A stretch of 64,000 bases of DNA, taken from the NCBI GenBank assembly GCA_002696035.1, contig NZQV01000017.1:62001-126000 (forward strand), read 5' to 3'. Shown here piece after piece: positions 16,382 through 25,538 of this stretch (positions within the stretch are counted from its first letter, which is position 1; each line of letters starts with the position of its first letter). Origin of the DNA: Balneola sp. Lineage in GTDB: Bacteria; Bacteroidota; Rhodothermia; Balneolales; Balneolaceae. Under the pieces are notes generated by a model, which was given only the letters and a program-made list of their open reading frames with translations, was not told the DNA's origin and did not search any database. Made by a program: the position numbers and the translations under genes.

Positions 16382-18865
16382 ATGAAATACGAATTTTCAG
16401 CAGACTTACAACCATACCCTACCAAACCAAGCAGTACCCAGGCAGCTCGTATAAGCCAGAGCCTTAAACCTGTGTATGTAGAAAGCATCGAAGAGTTTAT
16501 GGAGGATGTGCAGCAGGGTCACACCTGAAGTCCATCTGACTTTAATGGGACACGCTCCAATGCTAATTGGACCAGTCAGGTGATTCTCGCATTAGATTTC
16601 GATGCAGGGATAACTCCTGATGAAGCTATCGAACGCATACAAGCTTACGACATTACCCCAAATGCATGATATCCAACCTTCAGTGATAGCCCTGAAAAGA
16701 GGAAGTTTCGTCTCATCTTCTTTCTGGACACCCTTATTACCGATATTAATACCCGTAACTACCTGATGGACGGGTTATTTGAAATGTATCCCGAAGCCGA
16801 TAAGGCCTGTAAGAACCCAGCCCATCTCTTTTATGGAACCGATAAACAGGGGGAGGTTTTAAATCCAAAAGCACTTCCACTGGATCTTTTCTTTTCTGTT
16901 TTAGAGTCCGATAAGATTAAAAATGGAGGAAGACTACGGAAAATAAACCCTCAGGCACCCGGAGTGGCGTTTTTACGAAAAGATGGTTTTTCACGTTCCT
17001 CCTATAGTAATACTATAGGGGCAACGTCAAAAGCCACAAACGAGCAAAAGCTAGAATACTACGAAAAGCTAAATCGGAACAAGAATAGTAAAGAGGTTGA
17101 CTGGGATAAATTGCAGTCCCGAGTTCGCCTGTTCTTTGATTTTATGAACGGCGAGGAGCGCCTCTCTTATGCCCAGTTACTGGGACTTGCTCAGAATATG
17201 GTTTGGATGAAGGGAGGCCAGAAGATATATGAGGAGCGCTTGCAAGAGTTCAACGACAACCACACGGGCATTAATCCCTATCCGCGAGACGGACGTTTTG
17301 ATCTGATGCGTAAAATCAACAAATACAATAAAGACGTAGACAAAGCTTATTTCCCTCAACGCCTGGAAACCTTTTCTCCGTACAACAGCGACCATATATA
17401 CCGGAATTTAATCACAGCCGAGCGGGATCTAATTGATAGTATTGAGCTAACCGAGCCCATAACCCGCATACCCCTTGAAAAGGCCGAGCAGCTGCTAGAA
17501 TACAAGTTTACCCAAGCCATGGACAGCCTAAGCGATGATATCTTCATTTTCCAGCTTCCTACTGGTATCGGTAAGACCTGGCGGATAAAAGACCTGGATG
17601 AAGTTACCTTGGCTTTCCCTACCAATAACCTGAAACGCCAGGTATTCGATGAACGAGAAGATGCTCCTTCTGCAATCATGACCCCGGAATTCCCGGTATT
17701 TACCGACTACAGGCTAAACGAAAAGATCGACCGGCTTTTTACAGCTGGTTTTGTAAAGCAGGTTCACCGATTGCTCTGAGATTTCAAAAATGGTGTGGGC
17801 TGTAATCCAGACGATCAAAAACTGGCCCAAGCATATATTGATAAAAACAAAACAGTCCAAAACTCGATAAAGAGCATTTTTACTACTCACAGCCGGGCTA
17901 TCCACACGCCATTCGGGCATGACACGATCATCTTTGATGAAGACCCTCTCCCCCTGCTGTTAGATGTGGATACGTTAAAGATTGCTGATCTAAAGAAGAT
18001 CAAAAAGAATAAACACAGAGCGCTATTATTTGGCGATGACAGGCCCAGGTTTATCAACCTCCAGCGCTATCTGGAAAGCGTTGATGAGGGGGAAATCCTT
18101 ACCTTGCCAGATGAGTTTAAAGTAGATATCACCAATGAATGGCTGCTATTTATGCAGACCGAAGGTATCGACAGCAACATAATGAAGTTTTTAGCCTCTG
18201 ACTATTTTTATAAAGATGAATCAGACCGGGATCTTATCCATTTTATCAACCAAGAATCCCTCCCTCAGGATAAAAAGATCATCATAATGAGCGCTACAAT
18301 TCCCGTAAAGATTTACAAAGAGCTTTACGGAGAGCGAGTGCAGGTCATTGACATTACCGATGTGGCTCACAAGGGTACCATCACCCAGCACACTAGGTAC
18401 TCCTATTCCAGAAATTCATTGGCTAAGCATCTGGATAACGTCAACGAAAAGCTGGAGAAGCGCCCGACGATAACTTTTAAGAGCTTCAACGAGCAGATAG
18501 ATAATGCCAGCCCGGATATGTGATTTGGGAACTGCTCTGGCTATAACCAGTACACGGGAAGGTCTATTAATGTATTGGGCACGCCTCATAAGCATAATGC
18601 CCAATATCTGCTAATAGGCAAAGTATTAGGAGTCAATGTGGACAAGTTTAACCGGGAGTTCAGGATGCAAACGGTTGAATGAGGTGGATTCCGGTTTAGC
18701 TTCAATACCTTCGACAACGAGCGTCTTCAACACATTCAGCTGAGCTTAATAGAGAGTGAGCTTACCCAAGCATCGGGCCGGGCTCGTGCATTACGTGAAG
18801 ATGTAGAAGTAGATATTTACTCCAACCTGCCCCTGCGAATTACTCAGACCTATGTGGAAGACTAG
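16382..18865 (+). CDS. archaeo-eukaryotic-type primase fused to SF2 helicase, with five in-frame TGA codons
   Basis: One frame of 827 codons runs from ATG 16382 to TAG 18863-18865, with five internal stops, all TGA, at codons 49, 96, 466, 714 and 767 (bases 16526, 16667, 17777, 18521, 18680). The primase domain shows LALDFDAG (Asp72, Asp74) and RKFRLIFFLD with the conserved HLFYGT region. The helicase domain shows Walker A G395IGKT, box DEDP at 519-522, SAT at 637-639 and motif VI QASGRAR at 796-802. Trp fits each TGA context (NA-W-YPTFS, DM-W-FGNCSG, VE-W-GGFRF). Five other Trp codons are TGG. If TGA stopped translation, no product would hold both catalytic aspartates and the full helicase. 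It probably primes and opens the element's replication. Confidence 0.8.
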
Positions 18866-19011
18866 CATGCAGAAAATTAACCTGCGATCACCACGGAAGG
18901 AATCTTTATTTTGAATCTTTAGGATTAAGGTTCCATATCCTACCCCCACCATTCTACCCAGCCTCCCAGCCTTAGAGTTAATTTTTCCATGGGGTTCTTA
19001 GCGTTTTTGCA

Positions 19012-19050
19012 GGGAAAATCGGATTCTGAAATATTTTTTCCGATTTTTTA
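19012..19050 (+). terminator. Rho-independent terminator after the primase-helicase gene
   Basis: Stem AAAATCGGA (19015-19023) pairs with TCCGATTTT (19039-19047) and is followed by more T. It lies about 150 bases after the TAG. The rest of 18866-19103 shows no gene; I looked for and did not find a tRNA. Confidence 0.7.
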
Positions 19051-19103
19051 AAATCTGCCTTATGGGATTCTACATAGCCAGTAGATTATGTACAATCAAC
19101 ATA

Positions 19104-19442
19104 TTAGGCTAATTCTTCAATATCTGCTCCAGGAGCAACACTTTTCACGGCTGCTTTTCCATTGTCCCGAGCCGAAGTAGTTGTGTACATTTCACTGGTC
19201 CCAATTATCTCTCCATTGGAAGCTTTTAAGTTGAAGTAATATTGGTCGTTTATCGATTTCCGGTTTTCATATCGAGAATCATATTGGGAATTTGTCTTAA
19301 CAGATTGAATTCCATTCAGGCATGATTGCTTGGTTGTATATCCTTCGCCACTCAGGATATTTTCCCCGTTCTTTGCTTTGAGTCGATAATAAAATTCTTG
19401 ATTCGATGTGCTTCTGAATACTTGAAATTTAGGATTCTGCAT
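19104..19442 (-). CDS. YegP/DUF1508-family protein
   Basis: The 112-residue protein is two tandem copies of the ~50-residue DUF1508 unit: FYYRLKAKNGENILSGEGYTTK and YYFNLKASNGEIIGTSEMYTT. Each folds as a small beta-rich domain. The family is widespread, often on mobile elements, and its function is unknown. Both units are intact. It lies alone on the minus strand, convergent with the primase-helicase gene. Confidence 0.9.
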   Translation of the reverse strand: MQNPKFQVFRSTSNQEFYYRLKAKNGENILSGEGYTTKQSCLNGIQSVKTNSQYDSRYENRKSINDQYYFNLKASNGEIIGTSEMYTTTSARDNGKAAVKSVAPGADIEELA

Positions 19443-19551
19443 ATTTGCCCCATATTTTGGTTAATGGTTACTAACAGTAAGAGCAAATTCAAAGCAACTC
19501 CTTACAGTAAACTTTAAATTCTAATGTAAAAAGAGAGCAAACCGCTCTCTT

Positions 19552-19995
19552 TTACATAAGCCCCTCCTGTCTGAGAGAGGTAAACCCGGATCGGTACAAA
19601 ATCACATGGTCTTCTATAGGGATTCCGAGAAGTTTCCCAGCCTCTACAGCTCGTTTAGTGAGTTGTACGTCAGCGGTCGAACTTTTTGGGTTATTGCTGG
19701 GGTGGTTGTGACTCAATATCAGTGAATTTGCCTTTCCAAGCAGAGCAACCTGGAATATTTGTGCAGTATCAACTATAGTAGCAGTTGATCCGCCAGAGGA
19801 TATTAAACTATGACCTAACACATGTTTCATATTATCCAACAGAACGACTACAAATTCCTCTTTGAGTTCAAGGTGATCGTCATTCCAGATTGATCTTAGA
19901 TAAGCAGCAGCTTCTTCCGGGCTTGTAATAGTTGGCAGGCTTTCGACCGGTTGAACGGACCGGTAGGTAAGCGAGACTTCAGCGATTTGTGGCAT
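19552..19995 (-). CDS. RadC-like JAB/MPN-domain protein
   Basis: The 147-residue protein is the JAB domain alone, without the N-terminal helix-hairpin-helix part of full RadC. The metal motif is intact: SHNHPS followed eight residues later by Asp in TADVQLTKR. Proteins of this size are common on plasmids, phages and genomic islands, where they are thought to counter defences or help DNA processing; the reaction is not settled. It probably belongs to the island's replication backbone. Confidence 0.9.
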   Translation of the reverse strand: MPQIAEVSLTYRSVQPVESLPTITSPEEAAAYLRSIWNDDHLELKEEFVVVLLDNMKHVLGHSLISSGGSTATIVDTAQIFQVALLGKANSLILSHNHPSNNPKSSTADVQLTKRAVEAGKLLGIPIEDHVILYRSGFTSLRQEGLM

Positions 19996-20114
19996 TGGTA
20001 TAAGAGTTTGTTATGGTTTATGAAGGTGTAAAAGGCCTTCACTGTTCTTATACCTTATTTCACAAAAAATATATGACTTAATTTCTTTGTACTAACATCA
20101 AATTTGAATAGCTA

Positions 20115-20399
20115 CTATTCTTCATAAATTCCATCGCCAGACTGAAAGAATTTTCTTATCCGAGTGACTTTTGGTCTTTCACCAACAAATTTAATCTTAT
20201 CATTATTTTGGCTCAAACTATTATGAGTTACATGTCCAAAAATTTTCAAGTATTCTAAAAATTGCTCATCATTTAGCTTCCCAATTAATAATTTTTTTTC
20301 ATTTTCAGCTTGTATCCATTCACCATACTTTTTGTACATATTTAAGAGTATAGATATATCCTCTTCATTTCCACTTATCAGTTTTTCAATTTTCCACAT
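20115..20399 (-). CDS. small hypothetical protein, paralogue of its upstream neighbour
   Basis: The 94-residue protein and the 91-residue product just upstream (20402-20677) share a pattern: Met-Trp-x-Ile start, a central Gly-x-Trp block, then a (D)EEFLxYLKxFG block near residue 65. The genes are two bases apart and co-oriented, so they are one unit that arose by duplication. No known domain, no signal peptide. Function unknown. Confidence 0.65.
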   Translation of the reverse strand: MWKIEKLISGNEEDISILLNMYKKYGEWIQAENEKKLLIGKLNDEQFLEYLKIFGHVTHNSLSQNNDKIKFVGERPKVTRIRKFFQSGDGIYEE

Positions 20400-20401
20400 A
20401 T

Positions 20402-20677
20402 CTAATACCCTAAACTAAAACCAAGTTTTCGTTTTACACTCCCTATCTCTTCACCTTCGCACCATTCATACTGTTGGTGAAAACCAAAGAATTTTAGATA
20501 ATGTAAGAATTCTTCATCTGTTTCAAATTTTCCTTTAATTACTCCTCTTTGAGGCTTTCTCCATTTTTTTTTGAGTATTTCTACCTTCCAATCTCCACCA
20601 CAGGATGAATACAATTGTTTTTTCTTATATATCTCACTCTCTGATAATGAAGTAGTGATAAGCGTAATATTCCACAT
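20402..20677 (-). CDS. small hypothetical protein, first of a tandem pair
   Basis: The 91-residue protein starts MWNITLI and has DEEFLHYLKFFGF near residues 59-71, matching the downstream neighbour's DEQFLEYLKIFG. It has two cysteines and a basic centre (KKKWRKPQRGVIKGKF). It may be a small immunity- or adaptor-like protein, but nothing in the sequence proves this. Upstream 20678-20806 is AT-rich and separates it from a divergent gene. Confidence 0.65.
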   Translation of the reverse strand: MWNITLITTSLSESEIYKKKQLYSSCGGDWKVEILKKKWRKPQRGVIKGKFETDEEFLHYLKFFGFHQQYEWCEGEEIGSVKRKLGFSLGY

Positions 20678-20806
20678 TTTTATTTAACTATTCAGGAGAA
20701 GTTTAAATTAGTTGTGTTTATAACATAAATTTATCTTAGGTGATAAACCAATATTTTAGTTATAGTAATTACTGACTTTATGAAAAGTCAATTAATCAAA
20801 TTCTAA

Positions 20807-21304
20807 ATGCCTATTTCCATAACATACATCTGTGCAAAATGCGGTTTGAATGGTTCCACATTTTCAAGCTGGGGAAGATTTCAATATAAAGTGAGCGACA
20901 AACTAATTTCCTTAAAACGTGACACGGGTATATGCCATATGTGTCATACTATTACCCCCGTCGAAATCCTACCTACTAAAACTGAAATTCAAAAGATCGT
21001 ACAACAAGTTGAATCTGGTAATGTACGACCAGATGCCTTAGATGAAAACTCATACCGGCTGTATGCATTAAAAGACCGCCAAGCTCCTGCCCGGTGTTTG
21101 AGCTGCGAAGAACACGATTTTGACATCTTACCAACCGTTGAAAAGGATCCCGAACGAGCAAGGTCTCGAACGCCCATTCGAACTGGGTTAGTCCACAAAA
21201 ACTGCGGTGGCCAAATTTATGGAGACCCTTTTGGTCCTAATTTTTTTATGGGAGACAAGTTGCCTGAAAGAATTTTTACTGTTGAAGGAATAGAAATAAC
21301 ATAG
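20807..21304 (+). CDS. zinc-ribbon protein of unknown function
   Basis: The 165-residue protein has several Cys pairs: CAKC near residue 9, CHMC near residue 45, CLSC near residue 98 and a later single Cys (KNCGG). These suggest two zinc ribbons. The C-terminus (GLVHKNCGGQIYGDPFG) may complete the second ribbon. It lies immediately before an attC-like 3' end, so it may be the first member of the plus-strand cassette series. No specific function is recognised. Confidence 0.7.
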   Translation: MPISITYICAKCGLNGSTFSSWGRFQYKVSDKLISLKRDTGICHMCHTITPVEILPTKTEIQKIVQQVESGNVRPDALDENSYRLYALKDRQAPARCLSCEEHDFDILPTVEKDPERARSRTPIRTGLVHKNCGGQIYGDPFGPNFFMGDKLPERIFTVEGIEIT

Positions 21305-21403
21305 AATACCCTTTTGCCCTTATAAGCATTTAAAGTCGGACGGGGTGCGATGGAACTTGATTGCAAGGAATTAATTTCGCTACTTCAACCAAATTACAAT
21401 CAC

Positions 21404-21432
21404 CGCACAGCTTAAACGCTGGGTCGTTAGGT
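21404..21432 (+). repeat. 3' end of an integron-type attC site, start of the TrlF cassette
   Basis: The sequence CGCACAGCTTAAACGCTGGG then TCGTTAGGT has the L'/R' layout of integron attC sites. R' is GTTAGGT (21426-21432), a match to GTTRRRY, with the crossover after G21426. The nine bases from 21426, GTTAGGTGC, are the exact reverse complement of the bases that open the attC after the TrlF gene (24472-24480). That self-complementarity is the hallmark of a mobile gene cassette. Confidence 0.65.
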
Positions 21433-21475
21433 GCATAAGATCAGAAAAATATTAACTATCTGAAATTTACAAGAG

Positions 21476-24454
21476 ATGATGAATTACGGCACAACTTGGC
21501 ATAGATGGGAGCCTCATATTCATACTCCTGAAACACTGTTAAATGATCAATTTAATAGTGAAGATCCTTGGGAAGATTATCTCACTATAATTGAGAAGTC
21601 TGAACCTCAAATTCGAGCTATTGGAATAACAGATTACTACCTCACCGATAATTATGAAAAAATATTATTAGCAAAATCAGAGGGTAGGTTGCCTAATATT
21701 GATCTTATTTTTCCAAATATCGAATTAAGACTGGACATAGCTACTCAAAAAGGGAAATGGGTTAACATTCATTTATTAGTAGATCCGATTGACCCAGAAC
21801 ATATCCCTCAAGTCAAGAGGTTACTAGCTCGACTCAATTTTAGAGCACATAATGACACTTTTGCGTGTACTCCTGAAGATCTAATAAGACTAGGGAAAGC
21901 ATCTGACAAAGATATAGAAGATGACCAATCAGCTTTAAGATATGGAGCGACTCAGTTCAAAGTTGGTTTTGATCAATTGAGAGAGGAGTTTGATAAATCA
22001 GGTTGGGCAAAAGAAAATATAATAGTAGCAATAGCAGGAAGTAAAACGGATGGTACATCTGGTGTAAGAGATGCTTCTGACACAACTCTCCGTGAAGAGA
22101 TGGAAAGTTTTGCAAAAATAATATTTGCCAGTAGTGCAGCTCAGCGTGAATTTTGGCTGGGTTTAAGAAGTTTGAATGAACAAGAAATAATCTCAAGATA
22201 TGGAGGTCTAAAACCTTGTCTTCATGGTAGTGATGGCCATGATTTTATAAATACTGGGGAACCAGATGAAAATCGTTTTTCATGGATTAAAGGTGGTATT
22301 GAATTTGATAGTATTAAACAAGCTTGCATTGATCCTTACGGCCGGGCATTTGTAGGAATCAGTCCACCTGAGACAGGAATACCGTCACAATCAATTGATA
22401 GTATCCAAATTAACGGTGCTTCTTGGGCAAAAACACCAAAAATTGGTTTAAATCCTGGTCTTGTATCGATAATAGGTGCTCGAGGTTCAGGTAAAACTGC
22501 CCTTGCTGACATGATAGCTATGGCCTGTGATTCTATACATGAGGCAACAGAATTAGAAAATAGTAGATTAACCACATCCTTTATCAAGCGAGCGAAAGAC
22601 CTACTTGATGGAATTAATGTCAGTATAAACTGGAGATCAGGTGATTCTGAAAACCGGGCGCTCGATGGTTCGACAACTCCTGATGTTAAAAATCCACGAG
22701 TAAGATATTTATCTCAGCAATTTGTTGAAGATCTTTGTTCGTCTGATGGTTTAACTGATGAACTACTCAGTGAAATAGAAAGAGTCATATTTGAATCACA
22801 TTCCTTAACTGAACAAGATGGCGCTATCGATTTTTCTGAATTATTAGAATTGCGGTCATCCAGAATACGACAGGCAAGAGAGCGAGAAGAAGAAGCAATA
22901 GTTCAATTATCGGATCGAATAGGATCAGAACTAGAAAAAGACAGGGAAATTCCCAAATTGAAAGAACAAATTGCCCAAAAGAAAAAAAAGATCAAAGCTT
23001 ATGAAGAAGATCGAAAAAAACTGGTCACGAAAGGAAGTGAGAAACGTGTAGAACGATTAACTGAATTAACATCAGCTGCGGAAAAAGTTAGGGGGTTTAT
23101 AAAGTATTTCAAAAATCAAGAACAGGCATTACTTGGTCTTCAAGATGAAGTCGAGGATCTTCGAAATAATAAGGCCCCAGAAATGCTTCGCCAATCTAAA
23201 GAAAGGCATTCAGCCAGTCGTATGAATCCACAAGACTGGGACACTTTTTTACTGGATTATACTGGTGATGTAAATCAAAAATTAAAAACTCTTTTGAAAA
23301 GCTCGAAAGAATCTATGAATGGTTGGAGGGGCACTAAACCAAAACAACCGGATTCTCCAGAAACTCCATTGATAAATGAAAGTGAAGATCTAGAAAAACA
23401 AACTCTTGCTTTGCTTGAAGCCGAGATTAATCGATTAGAGAAATTAGTTAGTGCTGACAAAGTCACTCAAAGAAGATACTCTGCACTTTCTAAGAGTATA
23501 ATTTCTGAGTCTAGTATACTTGAAAACCTTGAAGAAAAGTTAAAGGTAGCAAAAGGTGCAAAAAAGCGTATTAAAAACCTTCAAGTAGATAGAGAAGAGG
23601 CTTATAAACGAATATTTGATCTAATAGAATCCGAAGAGAATGTCCTTAAAGAATTGTATAAGCCATTGATGGAAAAGATCAATTCAAAAAAAGGAACTAT
23701 CACAAAACTTTCATTTACTGTATCGCGGAATGTAAATGTAGACAAATGGTCAGAATTTGCAGAGAATGAGCTTGTTGATCTCCGTCGCCAAGGCCCTTTT
23801 AAAGGAAAAGGAAATCTTAAAACCATAGTAAATAATACTCTTAAAGAGGCATGGACAAGTGGAGATTCAGATTCAGTAATTGATGCTATGTCAAGTTTTC
23901 GAGAGAAATATCTAAAAAAATTACTGGAACACTCAAATGTTCCTAAAGGTGATCAAAATGATTATAGAGCATGGCTGAAACGTTTTGCAAAATGGTTGTA
24001 TTCCACTGACCACATAAAATTAAATTATAGTGTTGACTATGATGGAGTTGATATCCAAAAATTATCTCCTGGAACGCGAGGAATTGTACTTCTCCTACTT
24101 TATTTAGCCCTTGATGACGCCGATGATCGGCCATTAATAATCGATCAGCCAGAAGAAAACTTAGATCCAAAATCAGTCTTTGATGAGTTAGTTGAATTAT
24201 TTATTGATGCCAAATCAAAACGACAGGTAATTATGGTCACACATAATGCTAACCTCGTAGTAAATACTGATTCGGATCAAGTTATTATTGCAAACGCAGA
24301 ACCAAATGTACGTGGGAAACTTCCGGATATTAGTTACAAATCAGGAGGTTTAGAAAATAAGGAAATTCGAAAAGCTGTGTGTGATATTCTTGAAGGAGGA
24401 GAACATGCTTTTAAAGAAAGAGCAAGAAGATTGAGAATTAATATGTCTAAATAA
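21476..24454 (+). CDS. TrlF-family PHP-ATPase, defence protein
   Basis: The 992-residue protein starts with a PHP-like domain (WHRWEPHIHT, His-x-His). It continues with an SMC/ABC-type ATPase: Walker A IIGARGSGKTAL near residue 340, long coiled coils near residues 450-750, signature LSPGTRG, Walker B PLIIDQPEENLD and H-loop VTHNANLVV near the end. This is the layout of TrlF, found with tRNA-targeting and anti-phage loci. It is probably a nuclease controlled by ATP. ATG 21476 is used; 21479 also possible. It fills an integron-type cassette almost completely. Confidence 0.85.
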   Translation: MMNYGTTWHRWEPHIHTPETLLNDQFNSEDPWEDYLTIIEKSEPQIRAIGITDYYLTDNYEKILLAKSEGRLPNIDLIFPNIELRLDIATQKGKWVNIHLLVDPIDPEHIPQVKRLLARLNFRAHNDTFACTPEDLIRLGKASDKDIEDDQSALRYGATQFKVGFDQLREEFDKSGWAKENIIVAIAGSKTDGTSGVRDASDTTLREEMESFAKIIFASSAAQREFWLGLRSLNEQEIISRYGGLKPCLHGSDGHDFINTGEPDENRFSWIKGGIEFDSIKQACIDPYGRAFVGISPPETGIPSQSIDSIQINGASWAKTPKIGLNPGLVSIIGARGSGKTALADMIAMACDSIHEATELENSRLTTSFIKRAKDLLDGINVSINWRSGDSENRALDGSTTPDVKNPRVRYLSQQFVEDLCSSDGLTDELLSEIERVIFESHSLTEQDGAIDFSELLELRSSRIRQAREREEEAIVQLSDRIGSELEKDREIPKLKEQIAQKKKKIKAYEEDRKKLVTKGSEKRVERLTELTSAAEKVRGFIKYFKNQEQALLGLQDEVEDLRNNKAPEMLRQSKERHSASRMNPQDWDTFLLDYTGDVNQKLKTLLKSSKESMNGWRGTKPKQPDSPETPLINESEDLEKQTLALLEAEINRLEKLVSADKVTQRRYSALSKSIISESSILENLEEKLKVAKGAKKRIKNLQVDREEAYKRIFDLIESEENVLKELYKPLMEKINSKKGTITKLSFTVSRNVNVDKWSEFAENELVDLRRQGPFKGKGNLKTIVNNTLKEAWTSGDSDSVIDAMSSFREKYLKKLLEHSNVPKGDQNDYRAWLKRFAKWLYSTDHIKLNYSVDYDGVDIQKLSPGTRGIVLLLLYLALDDADDRPLIIDQPEENLDPKSVFDELVELFIDAKSKRQVIMVTHNANLVVNTDSDQVIIANAEPNVRGKLPDISYKSGGLENKEIRKAVCDILEGGEHAFKERARRLRINMSK

Positions 24455-24473
24455 TAACAAATTTTAAATTTGC

Positions 24474-24563
24474 ACCTAACAAAACGTTTCAAGTGGACTA
24501 TATTAAGATCCGGAAATATAATTAACTAATCAGGTTAGCCACTTAAATGCTAGACCATTAGTT
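24474..24563 (+). repeat. attC site closing the TrlF cassette
   Basis: R'' is ACCTAAC (24474-24480, matches RYYYAAC), followed by AAAACGTTTCAAGTGG; the other arm is CCACTTAAATGCTAGACC then ATTAGTT (24557-24563). The inner arms AAGTGG and CCACTT pair. This is the R''-L''-L'-R' order of integron attC sites and is close in sequence to the aadA-type and Vibrio repeats. R' starts with A instead of G, so its recombination activity may be reduced. Confidence 0.72.
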
Positions 24564-24581
24564 TTAAAAACAAGAAATAAA

Positions 24582-25367
24582 ATGCCTGAATTTGAGACAT
24601 ACAAATTCAAAGATTGGGGGTCATTAAAAGAGCACTTAAATTATTTTAGAAGTGACTGGATTTTTAGGGGGCAGGCTAATGCTACTTGGGAATTGGAAAC
24701 TTCTATAGAGAGAACTGATTTTAAGTGGACTAACCAAAAAGCAGAATTAGTTTTAATCTCCGAATTTCAGAGGGGTGTACATAACTTTGTCGATGACAAA
24801 AGGCTACCTCAGAATCTTCTTGGGTGGTTAGCTTTTATGCAACATCATGGTACACCAACGAGGATGCTAGACTTTACTACTTCACCCTACGTAGCAGCTT
24901 ATTTTGCTTTATCAGAAATGGAAGATAATTCTGCAATTTGGGCTATAAATAATTCTTGGTTAAATAAAGAGACAAAAAAACGTATCACTCAAAAAGAATA
25001 CTATACTTCCTACGGACAAGTGGATTTTAATAACGATCAGATTTTCGAGGAAACAATTCTAAAAAACGAATACAACTTTGTCACAAAAGTTTCTCCTCAT
25101 AAAAGAAATCAAAGAATTTATTATCAACAAGGACTTCACGTTGTACCCGGGAATACTAGTATATCTTTCATGGAAAACTTAAAATCTATGGGGAATCTCG
25201 AAGGAAATGTGGAAAAGATAAAATTAACACCAGAATTACGATTTGAGGCTCTACAAGATTTATTAAACATGAATATTAATAGAGCTACATTATTTCCAGG
25301 TATTGATGGTTTTGCTATTTCTGTAAAAGAAAAAATCCTAATGTTAAGGGAAATGTTTACTACTTAA
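24582..25367 (+). CDS. FRG-domain protein
   Basis: The 261-residue protein carries the FRG domain: WIFRGQANATWELETSIER at the N-terminus and HHGTPTRMLDFTTSPYVAAYFA in the middle. The family takes its name from the Phe-Arg-Gly motif (residues about 26-28) and occurs widely in phage-defence islands and toxin-like loci; its reaction is unknown. It starts just after the attC of the TrlF cassette, and a possible R'' (AACTAAC, 25375-25381), complementary to the first bases of this cassette, follows. The rest of its attC appears deleted. Confidence 0.85.
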   Translation: MPEFETYKFKDWGSLKEHLNYFRSDWIFRGQANATWELETSIERTDFKWTNQKAELVLISEFQRGVHNFVDDKRLPQNLLGWLAFMQHHGTPTRMLDFTTSPYVAAYFALSEMEDNSAIWAINNSWLNKETKKRITQKEYYTSYGQVDFNNDQIFEETILKNEYNFVTKVSPHKRNQRIYYQQGLHVVPGNTSISFMENLKSMGNLEGNVEKIKLTPELRFEALQDLLNMNINRATLFPGIDGFAISVKEKILMLREMFTT

Positions 25368-25538
25368 CTTTAGCAACTAACATCCTTAAAATAGATAATA
25401 TCAAGGGCATATAATTTCCCCACCGTAGATATTTCGTTCTTATTTTGGCAGAATTCCCCTCCTTCCCAATAGCTTTTCATCTTTTTTGGGTATAAGAATA
25501 ATGAGCAATCATGCTCAGTAATTCTTAATCCAGAACCA

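Noticed and set aside
15652-18865. Simple pseudogenes broken by point mutations
   Set aside because: All seven lesions are TGA at Trp-compatible sites, with no TAA/TAG and no frameshift across more than a thousand codons, and all helicase and primase motifs are intact.
15652-18865. Selenocysteine at the TGA codons
   Set aside because: Seven sites in DNA-replication proteins with no redox context and Trp-like surroundings do not fit; no SECIS-like element was recognised.
18866-19103. A suppressor tRNA(UCA) encoded beside the TGA-containing genes
   Set aside because: I searched this and the other non-coding parts of the island by eye and saw no cloverleaf except tRNA-Phe; a proper tRNA scan is still needed.
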